From contig DMPB01000211.1 of assembly GCA_003456175.1 (NCBI GenBank), positions 20,055 through 34,304 on the forward strand: DNA of 14,250 bases. Reading direction: 5' to 3'. How positions within the stretch are numbered: position 1 is the stretch's first letter; each line of letters starts with the position of its first letter. The DNA comes from Chitinophagaceae bacterium (GTDB lineage Bacteria > Bacteroidota > Bacteroidia > Chitinophagales > Chitinophagaceae). Shown one piece after another: positions 1 through 8,274 of the stretch. The notes below the pieces were generated by a model. It did no database searches and had not been told where the DNA came from. It saw nothing but the letters and a program-made list of their open reading frames with translations. The translations under genes were made by a program, and so were the position numbers.

Positions 1-1
1 C

Positions 2-1648
2 AAAAGCGGTTTTATTGCAGAAGATAAAAGCATTCGTTTAAATCCATATCAATTATTAGCCTACAGGACTATTGGATTAGATAGAGAAAACGCTCAGAAG
101 GTTGGGCTAGAACAGCAGTACGATGCTTATCTGAAAGGTACAACCGGAAAGCGTTTGGTGCGTAGCATTGGTGGTGGTGTTAGTGTACCGGTAGATGAGA
201 GTTATGAAATAGAGCCGGAGAACGGGAAAGATATCATTACAACACTAGATATACATATTCAAGAAATTTCTGAGAATGCACTCATGAAAATGATGCTGCA
301 AAACCAAGCTGAATATGGTTGTGCGATTGTGATGGAAGTTAAAACGGGTAAGATTAAAGCTATTGCTAACCTAGGTCGTAGAAACGATTCTGCTTATTGG
401 GAAAATTTGAATTATGCTTTGAGCCCTACTGAGCCGGGAAGCACATTTAAACTTGCGACCATCATGGCTGTATTAGAAGATAAAAAAGCAACACTTAATA
501 CACCTGTGAATTTAGAAGGGGGTACTTGGAAGGTAGCTAATAGAACCGTATACGATAGTGAAACACATGGTAGGTACGATGTTACATTGCAACAGGCTTT
601 TGAGTTAAGTAGCAACGTGGGAATGGCTAAGCTGGCAATGAGCTATTACAGTGCCACACCTTCAAAGTTTTTGAAGCATCTTGAAACACTTGGTGTTACA
701 GATAAAACAGGAATTGACTTAGCTGGTGAGGGTAAGCCCATTGTATACAAGCCCGGTAGCAAATATTGGAGCAATGCAACATTACCTTGGATGAGCTTTG
801 GATATGGTTTAGCAATAACACCATTACGTACGGCTATGCTTTATAATGCTGTAGCTAATAAGGGCGTAATGATGAAGCCATACCTTGTAAATAGTGTGGT
901 TGAAGATGGCACCATCATCAAACAGTTTGTACCACAAGTAGTGAACGAACGTATATGTAGTGAAACTACCCTCAAGCAATTAAAGGTTTGTTTAGAAGGT
1001 GTTTGCATCAATGGTACTGCTAAGCGATTATTTGAAAATGCTGCCTATAAAGCAGCAGGTAAAACTGGCACAGCCTTAGTGGCCGATGGTAAGTTTACCT
1101 ATGCCGACAAAGTATATCAAAGCTCTTTTGCTGGATATTTTCCGGCAGAGAATCCGCAGTATACGATTGTAGTAATTATTCGTAACAAACCGCATGCGGC
1201 TCGTTTTTATGGCGCCGATGTTGCAGGGCCTGTTTGGAAAGAAATCGCCGATCGTTTATATACATTACATGTACGTGAAAGTGCCACAAAGCAATATGCA
1301 AGCCTTACGGCAAATGATAGTACGCCTTTCACTTATGCAGGTGCAGAGCAAGATGTAGCTTATCTCAACAAACACTTGCAACTCTATAAAAACAATACTA
1401 CGAGTGTGCAATATGCTGAGTGGTTACAAGTACAAAAGCAACAAGGTGGCGTAGCAGCATCGCTATTGAAATATAATGAAGCAACGGTGCCTAATCTTAT
1501 AGGCTTGGGCTTAAAAGATGCTACTTACTTATGTGAAAATTTAGGTATGCAAGTACAAGTTCGCGGCAAAGGAAAAGTGAAAGAACAAAGTATAGCTGCA
1601 GGCGCTACAATACAAAAAGGAACTACTATAACACTTATACTCAATTAA
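2..1648 (+). CDS. ftsI: FtsI/PBP3-type septal peptidoglycan transpeptidase, 5' end missing
   Basis: Class B penicillin-binding protein that cross-links septal peptidoglycan outside the inner membrane. The frame is open from base 2, so the gene starts left of the window. 548 residues are visible; the short N-terminal region, membrane anchor and start of the dimerisation domain are absent. In visible numbering, the RTIG...GLE...Y...LKG..G segment (about 21-51) is the end of the dimerisation domain. The transpeptidase motifs are S147-T-F-K150 (nucleophile, bases 440-451), S203-S-N205 (608-616) and K354-T-G (1061-1069), all intact. A single PASTA domain (about 495-548, bases 1487-1645) closes the protein. 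A TTG at 155 is an internal codon, not the start. murE follows after 1 bp. The locus argues for the divisome enzyme rather than the elongation PBP2. Confidence in the family is high. Confidence 0.95.
   Translation, partial: KSGFIAEDKSIRLNPYQLLAYRTIGLDRENAQKVGLEQQYDAYLKGTTGKRLVRSIGGGVSVPVDESYEIEPENGKDIITTLDIHIQEISENALMKMMLQNQAEYGCAIVMEVKTGKIKAIANLGRRNDSAYWENLNYALSPTEPGSTFKLATIMAVLEDKKATLNTPVNLEGGTWKVANRTVYDSETHGRYDVTLQQAFELSSNVGMAKLAMSYYSATPSKFLKHLETLGVTDKTGIDLAGEGKPIVYKPGSKYWSNATLPWMSFGYGLAITPLRTAMLYNAVANKGVMMKPYLVNSVVEDGTIIKQFVPQVVNERICSETTLKQLKVCLEGVCINGTAKRLFENAAYKAAGKTGTALVADGKFTYADKVYQSSFAGYFPAENPQYTIVVIIRNKPHAARFYGADVAGPVWKEIADRLYTLHVRESATKQYASLTANDSTPFTYAGAEQDVAYLNKHLQLYKNNTTSVQYAEWLQVQKQQGGVAASLLKYNEATVPNLIGLGLKDATYLCENLGMQVQVRGKGKVKEQSIAAGATIQKGTTITLILN
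1303..1314 (+). repeat. CCTTRCGGYAAA motif, copy 1
   Basis: CCTTACGGCAAA within ftsI, read as codons CTT-ACG-GCA-AAT (Leu-Thr-Ala-Asn) and followed by TGAT. This is the one copy whose two core arms, TTAC and GCAA, are not fully complementary. Confidence 0.6.
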
Positions 1649-1649
1649 C

Positions 1650-3113
1650 GTGGCAGTATTAAGCGACATATTATACAAGGTATCACTCGTTGCTATACAA
1701 GGTAATAGTAATGCAATGGTTACAGCTATTACTATTGATTCTCGTAAAGTAGTAGCAGGCGGGTTGTATGCTGCTATTAATGGTGTATCAGTAGATGGTC
1801 ATGATTACATTGATGCTGCCATTGCAAATGGTGCTAGTGTAATTGTGTGTAATCATTTACCGCAAGGTGTAAAACCTAATGTTACATATGTACAAGTGGT
1901 TGATACATCGGTTGCGATAGCACATATAGCACATCATTTTTATGGTCGTCCTTCGGAGCAGATAAAGTTAGTAGGTGTTACAGGTACAAATGGCAAAACA
2001 ACTATTGCAACGCTTTTGTATAAATTGTTTTCTACCCTTGGTTATCAATGTGGATTAATCAGTACGGTGCAAAATCATATTGGCGATACCATAGTGCCAA
2101 GCACACATACTACGCCCGATGCTGTTGCACTCAATGCGTTACTCGCATCTATGGTAGAAGCTGGTTGTACTTATGTTTTTATGGAGTGTAGCAGTCACGC
2201 AATACACCAACATAGAATTACAGGCTTACGATTTGAGGGTGCTGTGTTCAGCAATATCACACATGATCATTTAGATTATCATAAAACTTTTGAAGAATAC
2301 ATTCGGGTGAAAAAACTTTTCTTCGATGGTCTCACTTCCGATGCTTTTGCCATTAGTAATGCAGATGATAAGCGTGGTAGTGTAATGCTTCAAAATACAG
2401 CTGCTAAAAAAATGTACTATGGTTTGAAAAATGCAGCCACTTTCAAAGGAAAAATACTTGACAATGCACTCACTGGCCTGCACATGTTGGTGAATGAACA
2501 AGAGGTGCATTTTAGAATGATTGGTGAGTTTAATGCTTATAACCTTTTAGCTGTGTATGGTGCAGCTGTTAGTATGCAGCAATCGCCTGCAGAAGTGTTG
2601 CGGGTATTAAGTATGCTCACAGGTGCTGAAGGTCGGTTTGATTACAGTATTAGTAAGTCGGGCATTATTGCTATTGTAGATTATGCTCACACCCCCGATG
2701 CTTTAGAAAACGTACTTACTACTATAAAAAAATTACGCAAAGGCTACGAACGCATTATAACTGTTGTGGGTTGTGGTGGCGATAGAGATAAAACAAAGCG
2801 TCCTATAATGGCACAAGCCGCTTGCGATTTAAGTGATCACGTAATTCTTACAAGCGATAATCCTAGAACAGAAAATCCTGAAGTGATCTTACAAGATATG
2901 CAACAAGGGCTCAGTTCTGCTGCTAAACGTAAGTATGAGGTAGTGGTTGAACGAGATGCAGCAATAGCAAAAGCAGTAATACTTGCTATGCCAGAAGATA
3001 TTATTCTAATTGCTGGAAAAGGGCATGAAAAATATCAAGAGATCATGGGTGTAAAACATCCATTCGATGATAAGTTAATAGTACAGCAAGCATTTCAACA
3101 ACACAACAAATAA
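1650..3113 (+). CDS. murE: UDP-MurNAc-tripeptide synthetase (meso-DAP-adding)
   Basis: Cytoplasmic ATP-dependent ligase that adds the third residue to UDP-MurNAc-L-Ala-D-Glu. The 487 residues match the family length. Visible are the N-terminal DSRKV...GG..YAAINGVSVDGHDYI substrate domain (about 29-54), the P-loop G112-TNGKTT118, the TTPDA substrate segment, and the YHKTFEEYIRVK segment, whose K221 aligns with the normally carbamylated lysine. The C-terminal D403-N-P-R406 motif is the established signature for meso-diaminopimelate rather than lysine. The start is GTG at 1650: the only upstream alternative in this short frame is bounded by a stop at 1629, and no ATG precedes the conserved N-terminus. 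It lies 1 bp after the ftsI stop with no Shine-Dalgarno sequence, which suggests translational coupling. murF is not next to it, unlike in E. coli. Confidence 0.96.
   Translation: MAVLSDILYKVSLVAIQGNSNAMVTAITIDSRKVVAGGLYAAINGVSVDGHDYIDAAIANGASVIVCNHLPQGVKPNVTYVQVVDTSVAIAHIAHHFYGRPSEQIKLVGVTGTNGKTTIATLLYKLFSTLGYQCGLISTVQNHIGDTIVPSTHTTPDAVALNALLASMVEAGCTYVFMECSSHAIHQHRITGLRFEGAVFSNITHDHLDYHKTFEEYIRVKKLFFDGLTSDAFAISNADDKRGSVMLQNTAAKKMYYGLKNAATFKGKILDNALTGLHMLVNEQEVHFRMIGEFNAYNLLAVYGAAVSMQQSPAEVLRVLSMLTGAEGRFDYSISKSGIIAIVDYAHTPDALENVLTTIKKLRKGYERIITVVGCGGDRDKTKRPIMAQAACDLSDHVILTSDNPRTENPEVILQDMQQGLSSAAKRKYEVVVERDAAIAKAVILAMPEDIILIAGKGHEKYQEIMGVKHPFDDKLIVQQAFQQHNK
1856..1867 (-). repeat. CCTTRCGGYAAA motif, copy 2 (reverse)
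   Basis: The minus strand reads CCTTGCGGTAAA, followed by TGAT. In murE the plus strand is TTA-CCG-CAA-GG (Leu-Pro-Gln-Gly). Confidence 0.6.
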
Positions 3114-3131
3114 CAAGCAACTTATACCCCT

Positions 3132-4424
3132 ATGCTATTTCATTTATTTAATTGGCTAAAACAAGAGTTCAACATGAGTGGTGCCGGACTGTTTCAGTTC
3201 ATCACCTTCAGAGCTTCTATGGCTATCATTGTATCGTTGCTTATTGCAACGGTATATGGTCGTAGGGTTATTAACCTGTTAAAGAAAAAGCAAATAGGTG
3301 AAACAGTTCGAGATCTTGGTTTGGCAGGCGAGCAACAAAAGAAAGGAACGCCAACCATGGGCGGAATTATTATACTTTTAGCCATCATAGTGCCAACTTT
3401 ACTCTTTGCAGACTTAAGCAAAGTATATATCCGCCTAATGTTGTTGTGTACGGTATGGCTTGGTTTTATTGGGTTCTTAGATGATTATTTTAAACTAAGA
3501 GCAAGAAAAAAAGCACAAGAAGCAGGCACTAAATATCAAAAGAAAGATAGCGATGGCTTAGCAGGTATTTCTAAAATCATTGGCCAGGTGGGTCTTGGTA
3601 TTATCATCGGTGCTACATTATACTTTAACAACAGTGTAGTAGTAGAAAGAGAAGTAATTGGTAAATCGGCTGCTTTGGTGCACGACTCTGCCAAGTATGT
3701 AATTCGTAAAATCGATGGACAAGAACGTGTATTTGCAAAAGTGAAAACACCTATTACAACCATCCCATTTGTAAAAAATCATGAGTTTAATTATAGTAAG
3801 CTAGTATCGTGGATGGGTGAGGGTGCAGAACAATTCACATGGATTGTATATATACTTATTGTAACATTTATTATTACAGCAGTTTCAAATGGTGCCAATA
3901 TTACTGATGGGTTAGATGGCTTGGCAGCAGGTGTTAGTGCTATAATCGGTTTTGGTGTAGCCATTTTCGTATATGCAAGTGGTAATTATAAGTTTGCCGA
4001 CTACTTGAATATTATGTACATCCCTAATTTGGGAGAGCTAAGTATTTTTGTTGCTGCTTTTGTTGGTGCTTGTGTTGGTTTTCTATGGTACAATGCTTAC
4101 CCTGCACAAGTGTTCATGGGCGATACCGGAAGTTTAGCATTAGGCGGTATCATAGCTTCGTTAGCTATTATTGTTCGTAAAGAATTATTGATTCCTATTT
4201 TTTGCGGTGTGTTTCTAGTAGAAAATTTAAGTGTAATTCTTCAAGTAAGCTATTTCAAATACACTAAGAAAAAGTATGGCGAAGGGCGGCGTATTTTCTT
4301 AATGAGTCCTCTACACCACCATTATCAAAAGAAAGGTTTTCATGAAAGTAAAATAGCCATTCGATTTTGGATTATCACACTCATTTGTGTAATCGCATCT
4401 ATTGCAACTTTAAAAATCAGATAG
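3132..4424 (+). CDS. mraY: Phospho-MurNAc-pentapeptide translocase (lipid I synthase)
   Basis: Polytopic inner-membrane enzyme that transfers phospho-MurNAc-pentapeptide from UDP to undecaprenyl phosphate, making lipid I. Catalytic and substrate motifs are intact: GTPTMGG near 73-79, D117-D118-Y, N253[10 protein letters not shown]263, G330-D-T-G-S334 and the HHH loop 395-397. About ten hydrophobic segments are visible. At 430 residues it is some 70 longer than E. coli MraY. Most of the extra length is a polar stretch around residues 167-235, between the membrane span after DDY and the span before [11 protein letters not shown]; by E. coli topology it faces the periplasm. The ATG at 3132 is preferred over Met15 because the MLFHLF...GAGLFQ...FRA beginning looks like a conserved N-terminus. 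It is the only gene here ending in TAG; the others end in TAA. Confidence 0.97.
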   Translation: MLFHLFNWLKQEFNMSGAGLFQFITFRASMAIIVSLLIATVYGRRVINLLKKKQIGETVRDLGLAGEQQKKGTPTMGGIIILLAIIVPTLLFADLSKVYIRLMLLCTVWLGFIGFLDDYFKLRARKKAQEAGTKYQKKDSDGLAGISKIIGQVGLGIIIGATLYFNNSVVVEREVIGKSAALVHDSAKYVIRKIDGQERVFAKVKTPITTIPFVKNHEFNYSKLVSWMGEGAEQFTWIVYILIVTFIITAVSNGANITDGLDGLAAGVSAIIGFGVAIFVYASGNYKFADYLNIMYIPNLGELSIFVAAFVGACVGFLWYNAYPAQVFMGDTGSLALGGIIASLAIIVRKELLIPIFCGVFLVENLSVILQVSYFKYTKKKYGEGRRIFLMSPLHHHYQKKGFHESKIAIRFWIITLICVIASIATLKIR

Positions 4425-4428
4425 TACA

Positions 4429-4440
4429 CCTTACGGTAAA
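4429..4440 (+). repeat. CCTTRCGGYAAA motif, copy 3 (intergenic)
   Basis: CCTTACGGTAAA followed by TAAT. It is the only copy outside a gene, starting 5 bp after the mraY stop and ending 7 bp before the murD ATG. The core TTAC-G-GTAA is a perfect odd palindrome. Confidence 0.6.
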
Positions 4441-4447
4441 TAATAAT

Positions 4448-5815
4448 ATGCAAACAGTAGCATCACATAACATCAAAAAACACCGCTTAGTAGTACTTGG
4501 CGCTGGAGAAAGTGGCGTGGGTGCAGCTATACTTGCACAGCAGCAAGGGTACGATGTATTTGTAAGTGATGGTGGTGTTATCAAACCAAATTATAAAGAA
4601 GCACTTACAGCGAATGGTATTGCATTTGAAGAAGGTATGCACACGCCAGACCTTATCTTAAGTGCTAAAGAAGTAATGAAGAGTCCTGGCATTAGTAATA
4701 AGTACGATATCGTACAACAAATTCGTAATGCAGGTATCTGTATCATCAGTGAAATAGAACTAGCGTATCGTTATAAAGGCGATAGTAAAATTGTAGCTAT
4801 TACAGGTAGTAATGGTAAGAGCACTTGTACCTCTTTAATTTATCATATATGCACTACCGCCGGTATCGATTGTGCAATGGTAGGTAATATTGGTTTCTCA
4901 TTCGCATGGCAAATAGCTAAAGCACCTAAGCAAGTGTACATAGCTGAAATTAGTTCGTTCCAGCTCGATGATATTGTACACTTCAAGCCAGATATTGCCA
5001 TTCTGCTCAACATTACAGAAGACCATTTAGATCGTTACGATTATAAATTTCAAAACTACGTTAATAGCAAGTTTCGCATCATTGAAAATCAAACAGATGC
5101 CGATACGTTCATTTATTGTTTAGATGATGAAATAATTACCAATCAATTACAACATATTTCAATTCACACTAACCCATTGCCATTTACCATGAAACAAGAA
5201 GTAAAAAAAGGAGCCTACATTAAAGGCGATCAGATGATGTTACGCGTTCAAGAAGAAAGGGTAAGCATGAGCATTTACGACTTTGCGCTCAAGGGCAAGC
5301 ACAATCAGTACAACACTATGGCAGCAGGTATTGCAGCAAGCACGCTCGGCATTCGAAAAGAAAAAATCAGAGAAGCTATTACCAAGTTTGAAAGCCTAGA
5401 ACATAGAATGGAGTTTGTTGCAAGTGTACGTGGCGTAGATTTTATCAACGATAGTAAAGCTACCAATGTGAATAGTACATGGTACGCTTTAGAAAGTATG
5501 CGTACACCAACCATTCTTATTTTAGGTGGTGTAGATAAGGGTAATGATTATACACTGATAGAAGATTTAGTTCGTGAAAAGGTAAAAGCTATCGTGTGTC
5601 TTGGTACAGATAATGCAAAAATTCACGAAGCCTTCAAAGGCATGGTTAAAACCATTATGGATACCAATACTGCTATCGATGCCGTACATGAAGCTTTTCG
5701 CCTTGCGGCAAAAGGAGACGCAGTATTACTAAGTCCTGCTTGTGCAAGCTTCGATTTATTTAAAAATTTCGAAGATAGAGGTCGCCAATTTAAAGAGGCA
5801 GTAAAGGCACTGTAA
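4448..5815 (+). CDS. murD: UDP-MurNAc-L-alanine:D-glutamate ligase
   Basis: Cytoplasmic Mur ligase that adds D-glutamate to UDP-MurNAc-L-Ala. The 455 residues fit the family. Motifs seen are the N-terminal nucleotide-like fold GAGESGVG (about 18-25), the P-loop G120-SNGKST126, TEDHLDRYDY in the central domain, NDSKATN in the C-terminal domain start, GGVDKG, and the C-terminal SPACASFDLFKNFEDRG typical of MurD. The frame is open upstream to a TTG at 4367, but that would overlap mraY by 58 bp and add 27 residues unrelated to the family, so the ATG at 4448 is chosen. The 23-bp gap after mraY contains one copy of the CCTTRCGGYAAA motif, ending 7 bp before this start codon. ftsW follows after 37 bp. 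Confidence 0.96.
   Translation: MQTVASHNIKKHRLVVLGAGESGVGAAILAQQQGYDVFVSDGGVIKPNYKEALTANGIAFEEGMHTPDLILSAKEVMKSPGISNKYDIVQQIRNAGICIISEIELAYRYKGDSKIVAITGSNGKSTCTSLIYHICTTAGIDCAMVGNIGFSFAWQIAKAPKQVYIAEISSFQLDDIVHFKPDIAILLNITEDHLDRYDYKFQNYVNSKFRIIENQTDADTFIYCLDDEIITNQLQHISIHTNPLPFTMKQEVKKGAYIKGDQMMLRVQEERVSMSIYDFALKGKHNQYNTMAAGIAASTLGIRKEKIREAITKFESLEHRMEFVASVRGVDFINDSKATNVNSTWYALESMRTPTILILGGVDKGNDYTLIEDLVREKVKAIVCLGTDNAKIHEAFKGMVKTIMDTNTAIDAVHEAFRLAAKGDAVLLSPACASFDLFKNFEDRGRQFKEAVKAL
5701..5712 (+). repeat. CCTTRCGGYAAA motif, copy 4
   Basis: CCTTGCGGCAAA near the 3' end of murD, read CTT-GCG-GCA-AAA (Leu-Ala-Ala-Lys). It lacks the T-rich right flank of the other copies; AGGA follows. Confidence 0.6.
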
Positions 5816-5852
5816 GTATTTAAAATTTTGAGTATTCATAGTTACAGCATCA

Positions 5853-7154
5853 TTGAAAGAACATAACGACATATTATTTACACAACTGCCAGGCGTTGAA
5901 AGGTTTGGTAGCATCACAAATAAAACCAAAGGCGATAAAGTTATTTGGGGTTTAGTGTTGCTATTGGCACTTATTGGCATTATGGTAGTATATAGTGCAA
6001 GTGGTACATTAGCATATCAGAAATTCAAAGGTGATACGGAGAGTTTTCTCTTTAAGCAAGTAGCTTTTACCATCATAGGGTTAGGTGTGGTATACTTCTT
6101 GCATAGGGTTAACTACACTATTTATTCTCGTGTTGCACAAATTCTCTTTTACGTAAGTATACCATTACTTTTATACACGTTGGTTTTCGGTGCAAAAATT
6201 AATGATGGTAGCAGATGGATAAAACTACCCATTATTAACCTCACTATTCAAACCAGCGATTTTGCAAAGCTTGCCTTGTTCATGTATGTATCGAGGCAGT
6301 TGAGCAAAAAGCAAGTTGATATTAATAATTTCAAAAAAGGATTCTTACCAATAATTATACCTGTAGCAACTACTGCTATTCTAATAGCACCGGCCAACCT
6401 GTCTAATGCGCTGCTAACAGCAGCAACTTCATTATTGCTCATGTTTATTGGAAGAGTGCCAATAAAATTTTTACTGTTAGTTGTAGTTATAGCTGCTATA
6501 CCTATTGGAGGTTTAGTTGGTTATGCAGTAGCTACCTACACACCACCCGAAGCAACCGTAGAAACAGTTGCAACAAATAATGGTGGTGGTATTAAAAGTG
6601 TTGGTCGTATCGGTACTTGGGTAAAGCGTGTACAAGATTTTGTATATGCCGATGCGGTGGATGAACCTTATCAAGTACAGCAAGCTAAAATGGCTATTGC
6701 AAATGGTGGTATTCTATTTGGTAAAGGGCCTGGTAATAGTGAGCAACGTAATTATTTACCGCAAGCGTATAACGATTTCATCTATGCCATCATTATAGAA
6801 GAGTACGGCATATTTGGTGGTGTATTTATTGTGTTTATATATCTACTGTTTCTATTCAGATGTATCAAAATATTCCGACGTTGCCCTTATGCTTTTGGTG
6901 CATTTCTTGCACTAGGGTTAAGCTTCACACTTGTAATTCAGGCTGTAGCTAATATGGCAGTGAATGTTAATATTGTTCCTGTAACAGGTGTAACGCTGCC
7001 TTTAGTAAGTATGGGTGGTAGCTCTTTCATATTCACTTGTGCAGCTATTGGTATTATACTAAGTGTGGCTCGTAATGTAGAACAAATGGAAGGTAAGGAA
7101 CCTATAGCACCAAACGAACATCCTATTATAGCAGCAAAACCGGATGTAGCATAA
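5853..7154 (+). CDS. ftsW: FtsW, SEDS-family septal glycan polymerase
   Basis: Polytopic SEDS protein that polymerises lipid II into septal glycan with its partner FtsI, encoded upstream in this cluster. A cytoplasmic N-terminus of about 30 residues precedes the first span (VIWGLVLLLALIGIMVVYSASG). The RWIKLP segment and the loop GKGPGNSEQRNYLPQAYNDFIYAIIIEEYG are SEDS hallmarks; D308 in NDFI matches the conserved extracytoplasmic aspartate. The usual QPSE motif reads Q133-T-S-D136. The C-terminal span region PVTGVTLPLVSMGGSS is canonical. The start must be TTG at 5853: an in-frame stop lies at 5829 and no ATG or GTG occurs before the first membrane span. RodA is the alternative SEDS identity, but the dcw position favours FtsW. 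murG follows after 3 bp in the same frame. Confidence 0.95.
   Translation: MKEHNDILFTQLPGVERFGSITNKTKGDKVIWGLVLLLALIGIMVVYSASGTLAYQKFKGDTESFLFKQVAFTIIGLGVVYFLHRVNYTIYSRVAQILFYVSIPLLLYTLVFGAKINDGSRWIKLPIINLTIQTSDFAKLALFMYVSRQLSKKQVDINNFKKGFLPIIIPVATTAILIAPANLSNALLTAATSLLLMFIGRVPIKFLLLVVVIAAIPIGGLVGYAVATYTPPEATVETVATNNGGGIKSVGRIGTWVKRVQDFVYADAVDEPYQVQQAKMAIANGGILFGKGPGNSEQRNYLPQAYNDFIYAIIIEEYGIFGGVFIVFIYLLFLFRCIKIFRRCPYAFGAFLALGLSFTLVIQAVANMAVNVNIVPVTGVTLPLVSMGGSSFIFTCAAIGIILSVARNVEQMEGKEPIAPNEHPIIAAKPDVA
6755..6766 (-). repeat. CCTTRCGGYAAA-like motif, 11/12 match (reverse)
   Basis: The minus strand reads GCTTGCGGTAAA, followed by TAAT; only the first base differs. In ftsW the plus strand is TTA-CCG-CAA-GCG (Leu-Pro-Gln-Ala), inside the SEDS loop YLPQAYNDF. 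Conserved residues there may explain this copy. Confidence 0.45.
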
Positions 7155-7157
7155 CAA

Positions 7158-8273
7158 GTGAGTACAGCAACAACATATCAACCTTTACGCATCATCATTG
7201 CAGGCGGTGGCACAGGGGGGCATATTTTCCCTGCTATTGCTATTGCTAAGGCTTTGCAAGCATTACACCCACAAGTAACCATATTATTTGTTGGTGCAAA
7301 AGGCAAGATGGAAATGCAAAAAGTACCCGAGGCTGGCTACGCTATTGAAGGACTAGATATTGCAGGATTCAATAGAACTGCTTTATGGAAAAATATATCA
7401 CTGCCTTTCAAACTTATCAAGAGTTTTTGGCAGGTTAGTAATATTATAAAGCGGGTGCAACCTCATGCTGTTATTGGAGTTGGTGGATACAGTACCTATC
7501 CTGTGTTAAAGTATGCACAATCAAAGCGGATACCCACATTTATACATGAGAGTAATGCCTTTGCAGGCAAATCAAACATCTTGTTAGGTAAGCAAGCAAC
7601 AACCGTATTTGTTGCAACTCAAGGCATGGAATCATTTTTTCCAAAAGAAAAAATAGTCATTGCTGGCAATCCTGTTCGCACATCAATCACTAATAATCTT
7701 ATTGATAGTGCTACTGCAAAATCAATGCTAGGGCTAAAGAATAAGCCAACAATATTAAGTATTGGTGGAAGTTTAGGAGCAGCATCTATTAATAAAGCTA
7801 TTGCAACATATATGCCGCAGTTAAAAGCGGCTAATGTGCAATTGATTTGGCAAACAGGCAAAACAGCAACACAAGAACTACAAAAGTATCACGCACCCGA
7901 AGCAGGAATTTGTGTGTTTGAATTTATAAAAGATATGGATGTTGCCTATGCTGCCGCCGATGTTATCATTTCACGTGCAGGCGCAATGGCTGTAACAGAA
8001 ATAGCATGCATGGGAAAGGCTGCCATTTTCGTACCGTATCCACATGCAGCAGAAGATCATCAAACTGCTAATGCACAAGCTTTGGTGAATCAAGATGCAG
8101 CAATCATGATAAAAGATACAAATGCACAAAATGCATTAGTGCCAACTGCATTAGCGCTAATAGAGAATGAAGTACAACGAAATAGCCTTGCGGCAAATAT
8201 CAAACGCAATGCTATTAGCAATGCCGATGTTGTTATTGCAACACATATTATAAACACTATAACTAGTAAATAA
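7158..8273 (+). CDS. murG: Lipid II synthase: undecaprenyl-PP-MurNAc-pentapeptide GlcNAc transferase
   Basis: Peripheral inner-membrane GT-B glycosyltransferase that adds GlcNAc from UDP-GlcNAc to lipid I, giving lipid II. The 371 residues are normal. The N-terminal glycine loop is G16-GGTGGH22, followed by the acceptor-side segment H130-ESNAFAGKSN and GNPVR. In the donor domain, SRAGAMAVTE ends at E281, which aligns with the ribose-binding glutamate, and PHAAEDHQTANA follows. HESN replaces the proteobacterial HEQN; this looks like a lineage variant, judged from memory. The start is GTG at 7158: the preceding ftsW stop at 7152 is in the same frame and no ATG lies before the glycine loop. No Shine-Dalgarno is visible, so reinitiation after ftsW is likely. 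murC starts 1 bp after its stop. Confidence 0.97.
   Translation: MSTATTYQPLRIIIAGGGTGGHIFPAIAIAKALQALHPQVTILFVGAKGKMEMQKVPEAGYAIEGLDIAGFNRTALWKNISLPFKLIKSFWQVSNIIKRVQPHAVIGVGGYSTYPVLKYAQSKRIPTFIHESNAFAGKSNILLGKQATTVFVATQGMESFFPKEKIVIAGNPVRTSITNNLIDSATAKSMLGLKNKPTILSIGGSLGAASINKAIATYMPQLKAANVQLIWQTGKTATQELQKYHAPEAGICVFEFIKDMDVAYAAADVIISRAGAMAVTEIACMGKAAIFVPYPHAAEDHQTANAQALVNQDAAIMIKDTNAQNALVPTALALIENEVQRNSLAANIKRNAISNADVVIATHIINTITSK
8186..8197 (+). repeat. CCTTRCGGYAAA motif, copy 5
   Basis: CCTTGCGGCAAA near the murG 3' end, read CTT-GCG-GCA-AAT (Leu-Ala-Ala-Asn). The core TTGC-G-GCAA is a perfect odd palindrome. Confidence 0.6.
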
Positions 8274-8274
8274 G

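Noticed and set aside
155..157. TTG at 155 as the ftsI start
   Set aside because: The frame is open to base 2 and encodes the conserved RTIG and LKGTTGKR dimerisation-domain segment upstream of it.
4367..4447. TTG at 4367 as the murD start
   Set aside because: It would overlap mraY by 58 bp and add 27 residues absent from MurD proteins; the ATG at 4448 precedes the conserved N-terminus.
5816..5852. Possible Bacteroidota-type promoter (TAnnTTTG-like) between murD and ftsW
   Set aside because: The string TAAAATTTTG has the wrong spacing for TAnnTTTG and no convincing upstream element was seen; the gap is only 37 bp.
7215..7220. Run of six G in murG as a frameshift site
   Set aside because: It encodes the invariant Gly-Gly of the GGGTGGH loop and the frame continues intact to a full-length MurG.
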